A stretch of DNA of 64,000 bases, taken from assembly GCF_006352065.1 (NCBI RefSeq), contig NZ_CP040915.1, positions 682,001-746,000 on the forward strand. The letters are read 5' to 3'. The notes below the pieces were generated by a model. That model saw nothing but the letters and a program-made list of their open reading frames with translations, was not told where the DNA came from and searched no databases. The DNA is from Georgenia yuyongxinii. GTDB lineage: Bacteria > Actinomycetota > Actinomycetes > Actinomycetales > Actinomycetaceae. The number at the start of each line of letters is the position of its first letter. Positions within the stretch are counted from its first letter, which is position 1. The translations under genes were made by a program, and so were the position numbers. Positions 59,906-64,000 of the stretch are shown in pieces.

Positions 59906-61899
59906 TGGATTCTCCTAGAGGTGGTGTCTCGGAATGGATGCGTGTCGGAGGACGGGTCGGCGAGCCATGCAGCGAAGCCGGAGGGCACAGGCCCCTCGGG
60001 CGACCCCGTGGCGACCCTGTGGAGGATGTCGTAGACGATGGCCCCGTCGACCGTCTCCGTCTCGAGCAGCAGGTGGGTGACCTTGTCCAGCGCGCTGCGG
60101 TGTCCGGCCAGCAGGGCGGCGGCACGTTCGTCGGCCTCGTTGAGGAGCCGGGTAACCTCGGCGTCGACCCGCCGTTGCGTGTCGTCCGCGTACGGGCGAT
60201 CGGGTCCGCCGTCCAGGCGGCTTGTCGGCGAGGGCGGATATGCCACCGGGCCCAGCCGGGACAGGCCGTACTCGAGGACCATGCGCTGGGCCAGCTGGGT
60301 GGCTCCGGCGAGGTCGTCGGCCGCCCCGGTCGAGGCCTGCCCGAGGACCACCAGCTCGGCGGCCCGTCCGGCCAGCCGGACGGTCAGCAGGTCCGTGAGG
60401 TACTGCTCGGAGTAGAGGCGCCGCTCGTCCACCGGCAGCTGGTGGGTGGCGCCCAGTGCCGTCCCCGCGGGCAGGATGGTGATCTTCGCGACCGGGTCGG
60501 CGGTCGGGGACAGTGCCGCCACGACGGCATGGCCCGACTCGTGCACGGCGACCCGGCGCCGCTCGTCCGGCAGCAGGGCGCTGGTCTCGGGACGGCCCAG
60601 GATCAGCCGGTCGCGGGCGGCATCAAAGTCGGCGGCGCGAATCGTCCTCCTGTTCGCCCGCGCCGCGCGCAGCGCCGCTTCGTTGACCAGGTTGGCTAGG
60701 TCGGCGCCACTAAACCCCGGGGTTCCGCGGGCAAGGGCGTGCAGGTCCACGTCCGCGCTGAGGTGCTTGTCGCGGGTGTGGACGGCCAGGATGCGTTCCC
60801 GATCGGCCAGGGCGGGCAGCGGAACCGTGACCTGGCGGTCGAAGCGCCCGGGCCGCAGCAGCGCGGGGTCCAGGATCTCGGGGCGGTTGGTGTTCGCCAG
60901 CACGACGACCGAGGTGTTCTGAGTGAACCCGTCCATCTCCGCGAGGAGTTGGTTGAGGGTCTGCTCGCGCTCGTCGTTCCCGGCGATGCCGGCCACGCCG
61001 CGGCGACCGCCGATCGCGTCGATCTCGTCGATGAAGACGATCGCGGGCGCGCTGGCGCGGGCCTGGGCGAAGAGGTCCCGCACGCGGGATGCGCCCAGCC
61101 CGGCGAAGATCTCGACGAAGCTGCTGCCGGTGGCCGCGTAGAAGGGCACGTTGGCCTCGCCGGCGACCGCGCGCGCCAGCAGGGTCTTGCCGGTGCCCGG
61201 CGGTCCCACGAGCAGCACGCCGCGCGGGCCCCTGGCGCCGGTCTCGAGGTAGCGGTCCGGGTGCTGGAGGAAGTCCACGACCTCCCGCACCTCCTCCTTG
61301 GCCCCGTCGTAGCCCGCGACGTCATCGAACGTGGTGTGCGGCCGCTCGGCGTCGGAGACCTTGGCCTTCGTGCGGAAGGTGCTGGCCAGCCCACGGCGCC
61401 CCATCCAGACCATGGCGCCGATCAGCAGCAGCATGGGCAGGAACGACGCCACCACCTGGGCGAGTGAGCCGCCCTGCTGGAAGAGTGAGCCGCCCTGCTG
61501 GAAGGCCGACACGTGCACCCCCGCCTGCTCAAGCTGGTGGGACAGGTCGGTCGTGGTCAGCGCCCACACCGGTGCCTGAGTGACGAAGTCCTTGCCGCTG
61601 GTCAGCACGCCGGTGACCTGCCCCTGGCTGCCCACCGCGACCGAGGACACGTCATGGTGCCGTACGTCCGACAGGAACGTGCTGTAGGACAGGTGCTCCG
61701 TGCCCTGTGAGCCGAGGAGCCCGGGACCGAAGGACAGCAAGAGAAGCAGCACCACGCCGAACGGCAGCGCCCACCGTGGCCACATCGGCTGCCACCTGGG
61801 AGAGCCGCCGGGTCCGGGCCGACGATCATGGCCCGTCCCGGACCGAGCGGTCGGACGGTCCGTCCGCTGTTGGCTCGATGGTGCTTGGAACGTTGGCAT
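59902..61899 (-). CDS. ftsH: FtsH-type ATP-dependent membrane metalloprotease (accessory copy)
   Basis: 665 residues. Two membrane helices (about 44-62 and 150-168) flank a periplasmic domain. The AAA module has GPPGTGKTLLARAVAGEA, IVFIDEIDAI and LLRPGRFDRQ, then the zinc site HESGH and a third ligand region. It degrades misfolded membrane proteins. ATG 61899 has AAGGAG 6 bases upstream. A 21-bp tandem duplication (61462-61503) doubles FQQGGSL before the second helix. Its co-transcription with PrsW and its place beside the two-component genes suggest an inducible extra copy rather than the housekeeping FtsH. Confidence 0.95.
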   Translation of the reverse strand: MPTFQAPSSQQRTDRPTARSGTGHDRRPGPGGSPRWQPMWPRWALPFGVVLLLLLSFGPGLLGSQGTEHLSYSTFLSDVRHHDVSSVAVGSQGQVTGVLTSGKDFVTQAPVWALTTTDLSHQLEQAGVHVSAFQQGGSLFQQGGSLAQVVASFLPMLLLIGAMVWMGRRGLASTFRTKAKVSDAERPHTTFDDVAGYDGAKEEVREVVDFLQHPDRYLETGARGPRGVLLVGPPGTGKTLLARAVAGEANVPFYAATGSSFVEIFAGLGASRVRDLFAQARASAPAIVFIDEIDAIGGRRGVAGIAGNDEREQTLNQLLAEMDGFTQNTSVVVLANTNRPEILDPALLRPGRFDRQVTVPLPALADRERILAVHTRDKHLSADVDLHALARGTPGFSGADLANLVNEAALRAARANRRTIRAADFDAARDRLILGRPETSALLPDERRRVAVHESGHAVVAALSPTADPVAKITILPAGTALGATHQLPVDERRLYSEQYLTDLLTVRLAGRAAELVVLGQASTGAADDLAGATQLAQRMVLEYGLSRLGPVAYPPSPTSRLDGGPDRPYADDTQRRVDAEVTRLLNEADERAAALLAGHRSALDKVTHLLLETETVDGAIVYDILHRVATGSPEGPVPSGFAAWLADPSSDTHPFRDTTSRRIQ
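61462..61503 (-). repeat. Exact 21-bp tandem duplication in ftsH
   Basis: GAGTGAGCCGCCCTGCTGGAA occurs twice in a row and adds seven residues in frame. It looks recent. Confidence 0.9.
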
Positions 61900-61948
61900 G
61901 GTGGGCTCCTTCGGGTGCGTCGTCGCGATCCACCCTGCTAAGCCACCG

Positions 61949-61965
61949 ATGAGAAGCCGATGAGA
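61949..61965 (-). promoter_or_regulatory. TGAGA direct-repeat site E (ftsH)
   Basis: ATGAGA at 61949 and 61960, period 11, the most perfect copy. On the minus strand it reads CTTCTCATCGG twice, 50 bp upstream of the ftsH ATG. Confidence 0.65.
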
Positions 61966-62205
61966 AGCGGGGGCGGCCGCCAACAGCGCGACGGCGCTGC
62001 CGGGAAGTGCCCGCCCAGACGCCAGTTCTCCTCAGGCCGACAGCAGTCGGCGGGCCGCAGCGGCGATGTGCGCCGCGTCGATCCCTGCCCACGCCGGCAA
62101 TTCCTGTCCCGAGCCGGAGCCTGGCATGTCGCGCATGGCCGGGTCTCGAGGTGGCCTAAACCAAGCCGGCGGACAGCAACTGCCACGGCGGCCGCGAGGG
62201 GAGCA
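61966..62205. other. Intergenic interval, no gene seen
   Basis: About 240 bp between the ftsH control region and the end of the MprF-like gene. No convincing frame, RNA or repeat is visible. Confidence 0.5.
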
Positions 62206-63924
62206 TCATCGTGGGGCCCGACCCACCATGCGCCCGACGAGCGGGAGCTCCGTGAGCCCTTCGGCGTCGGCCATCGCCAAGCCCTGCCCGGCAAGAAGGT
62301 CGAGGGTCCCTACGGCGGCGAAGCGCGGCACCCAGCGTGGGCCGTACTTGGCGTTGAAGCGCCACAGCGACTCGATCTGCATGTTGTTCGACGCCCGCCG
62401 GAGCAACTGGCGCGCGAGCCGCGCCGTGGCGGTTACGCCGTTGTCGCCGGCGACGATGCGGCGTCCGACCGCGAAGTTGAGGCCGAGCGCGGTGCCACCG
62501 GCCTGTCGAACCCACCAGATCGTCTCGACGATAAGGAAGTCCATGATCCCGTTGGGAAGGTCCGGCGCCATGCTGCGGCGCATGACGTCGAGCGACCACC
62601 CGGGCAGCTTCGTGGCGGGCACCCACTGGCTGAATGCCTGGGCCCGCCCGGCGGCGTCGCGCGCGACGGCCACCACAACGCCAGTGTCGGCGGGGTCGAA
62701 CAGGCGCGAGAGGGTCATCGAGAACCCACGTTCGCCTTCTCCCCTCCGGCTCTGCCCCGCCAGGCCCAGCAGCTCGGCGCGTGTGGCGGGATCGAGGTCG
62801 GCGGTGCCGTGGAACGCAATGGTGTAGCCCGCCGCACGGACCCGCCGGTGCGCCCGGCGCACGCTCTGCATCGCGTGCCCCTCGAGCTTGAAGGTGATGC
62901 AGTCGACCACCGCCTCGTCGCCCAGATACACGGGGCGCAGACCGCTGGCCTCGTAGATACCGAGCCAATCTTCTGCGGCCCCCAGAACCGCGACGGACCA
63001 GCCCGACCGCTCGGCGTGCGCGGTGAAGTCCGCCCAAGTCTCCCTCGCCTCCTCCGCGGGCCCGATGGGGTCAGGGGAGACGAGGCAGATGCTTCCGCGC
63101 ACCGAGTGGGCGACGACGCTGCTCCCGGTGAAGAACCACTGCTTGTCGTCCCGCAGCGCGAAGTAGTCCAGCGTCCCACCGCCGTAGCGCAGCACCACCG
63201 ACCGTGCCCGCTCCCGTTCGCGACGGTGATCTTCCCCCACGAGCGGCTCCGGGACGCGCGGGCTGAACAGCAGCCATGCGACGCTGCCGAGCAGGGCCAA
63301 ACCCATCGCGGCGAGAACCACGGCCGCGAACCTACCGGTGAAGGGCGGGGGTACGCGTCCAGCCCCGCCCAGATCCCTGAGGACGAGACCGACGAAGTCA
63401 TCCACCTCGCCCACACCACGGGCCATCTGGGCGAGAACGAGCGAGACCACCACCACCGCGACCGTGCCGCAAACGCCGACCACGACCGCCCGTGCCGCGG
63501 CGGCCTGGGAGGGGAGCACGGGGAACGCGCGGCGGCGAAGGCCCAGCCAGATCACGGCCGCGGCCGCCATGGCAGCCTCCTCCACGTCGAGCCCTTTCGT
63601 GACATGGAGCATGACCGAGGCAAACAGCAGCAGCTCCGCCACGACCCACGCCAACCGGTGGCCCCGGCGCAGCCCCAGCGCGGTTAGCAGCAGTGCGAAG
63701 GACACGAAGACCAGAGTCAGGACCGCTGTCGTGGGCACCACCACGGGCACGACGTCGAGCACCGCGGCGAGCCGCCCGCGCAACGGCCGGGACAGCGCTG
63801 ACAGCAGCCCCACGGCACCGATCGCCGCCGCGACGTAGGCCGCCCGCCGGCGCGATCGGTCCCGGCGCAACCACGGGTCCGCACCAGCGGGTATTCGACG
63901 GGGGGATGGGGCGACAGCGCCCAT
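62206..63924 (-). CDS. Phosphatidylglycerol lysyltransferase-like membrane protein (MprF C-terminal/DUF2156 type)
   Basis: 572 residues. About six N-terminal helices precede a cytosolic tandem-GNAT (DUF2156) domain with LRYGGGTLDYFALRDDKQWFF, VSPDPIGPAEEA, AVVDCITFKLEGHAMQSVRRAHRRV, PGWSLDVMRRS and ESLWRFNAKYGPRWVPRFA. MprF/LysX domains move an aminoacyl group from tRNA to phosphatidylglycerol, reducing membrane negative charge. No separate lysyl-tRNA synthetase domain is fused. ATG 63924 has GAGGG 6 bases upstream and overlaps the stop of the preceding partial gene (TGATG). Confidence 0.88.
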   Translation of the reverse strand: MGAVAPSPRRIPAGADPWLRRDRSRRRAAYVAAAIGAVGLLSALSRPLRGRLAAVLDVVPVVVPTTAVLTLVFVSFALLLTALGLRRGHRLAWVVAELLLFASVMLHVTKGLDVEEAAMAAAAVIWLGLRRRAFPVLPSQAAAARAVVVGVCGTVAVVVVSLVLAQMARGVGEVDDFVGLVLRDLGGAGRVPPPFTGRFAAVVLAAMGLALLGSVAWLLFSPRVPEPLVGEDHRRERERARSVVLRYGGGTLDYFALRDDKQWFFTGSSVVAHSVRGSICLVSPDPIGPAEEARETWADFTAHAERSGWSVAVLGAAEDWLGIYEASGLRPVYLGDEAVVDCITFKLEGHAMQSVRRAHRRVRAAGYTIAFHGTADLDPATRAELLGLAGQSRRGEGERGFSMTLSRLFDPADTGVVVAVARDAAGRAQAFSQWVPATKLPGWSLDVMRRSMAPDLPNGIMDFLIVETIWWVRQAGGTALGLNFAVGRRIVAGDNGVTATARLARQLLRRASNNMQIESLWRFNAKYGPRWVPRFAAVGTLDLLAGQGLAMADAEGLTELPLVGRMVGRAPR

Positions 63925-64000
63925 CACGCCCTCGGGTGGGCGTCGCGACGGATGAGTATGCGGAAGTTCTCCCACGTCATCTCGTAGGCGCCATCAACGA
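63924..64000 (-). CDS. C-terminal end of an upstream gene (partial)
   Basis: The open frame reads VDGAYEMTWENFRILIRRD and stops at 63924-63926, overlapping the start of the lysyltransferase-like gene. Only 24 codons are in the window, so the product cannot be named; the overlap implies an operon. Confidence 0.5.
   Translation of the reverse strand, partial: VDGAYEMTWENFRILIRRDAHPRA

Overview
The DNA is very GC-rich and has actinobacterial gene content: galU-moeA/glp-rimJ-glpR/sepX, mscL beside an FmdB zinc ribbon, a MobF relaxase, and promoters of the TAGNNT-then-start (leaderless) type. The best fit is a Micrococcales-type actinobacterium of the Cellulomonas/Georgenia kind. The genus is inference.

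Region 1 (1-14,180) is chromosomal core: a degenerate helicase/nuclease, mscL, a SAF-domain membrane protein, an FmdB protein, a penicillin-acylase-family hydrolase, 5-formyl-THF cyclo-ligase, and the galU-moeA/glp-rimJ-glpR run ending at tRNA-Ala(CGC).

Region 2 (14,218-42,763) is an integrated element of about 28.5 kb bounded by a perfect 36-bp repeat of the tRNA-Ala 3' end. At its left end are excisionase, tyrosine integrase and a MobF relaxase with a frameshift. The rest is a catabolic island: TRAP transporter, MmgE/PrpD protein, two CaiB/BaiF CoA-transferases, PcaC-like protein, UTRA-type GntR regulator, MFS transporter, BisC-like molybdoenzyme, aldehyde and alcohol dehydrogenases, enoyl-CoA hydratase, mesaconyl-CoA-hydratase-like protein, CitE-like lyase and pyruvate carboxylase. 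Together these read as uptake of a C5 dicarboxylate such as itaconate or mesaconate, CoA activation, mesaconyl-CoA to citramalyl-CoA, cleavage to acetyl-CoA and pyruvate, and carboxylation of pyruvate to oxaloacetate. The two transcription units diverge from one control region carrying a 15-bp operator-like sequence at each promoter, facing opposite ways.

Region 3 (42,764-47,170) is a graveyard of related elements stacked at the same tRNA site: a second intact xis-int pair, a relaxase remnant with a large internal deletion, a third xis, and a decayed integrase fragment.

Region 4 (47,170-64,000) is an envelope and stress cluster: a kinase-like/flippase-like fusion, a PCuAC-like protein, a KimA-type potassium transporter, a GH15 hydrolase, a broken DedA gene, a two-component system with DUF1003 and DUF1345-like membrane proteins, PrsW, an accessory FtsH, and an MprF-type lysyltransferase domain protein. 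Five transcription units here are each preceded by two TGAGA-type half-sites exactly 11 bp apart. This suggests a local regulon of the OmpR-type regulator encoded in the middle of the cluster.
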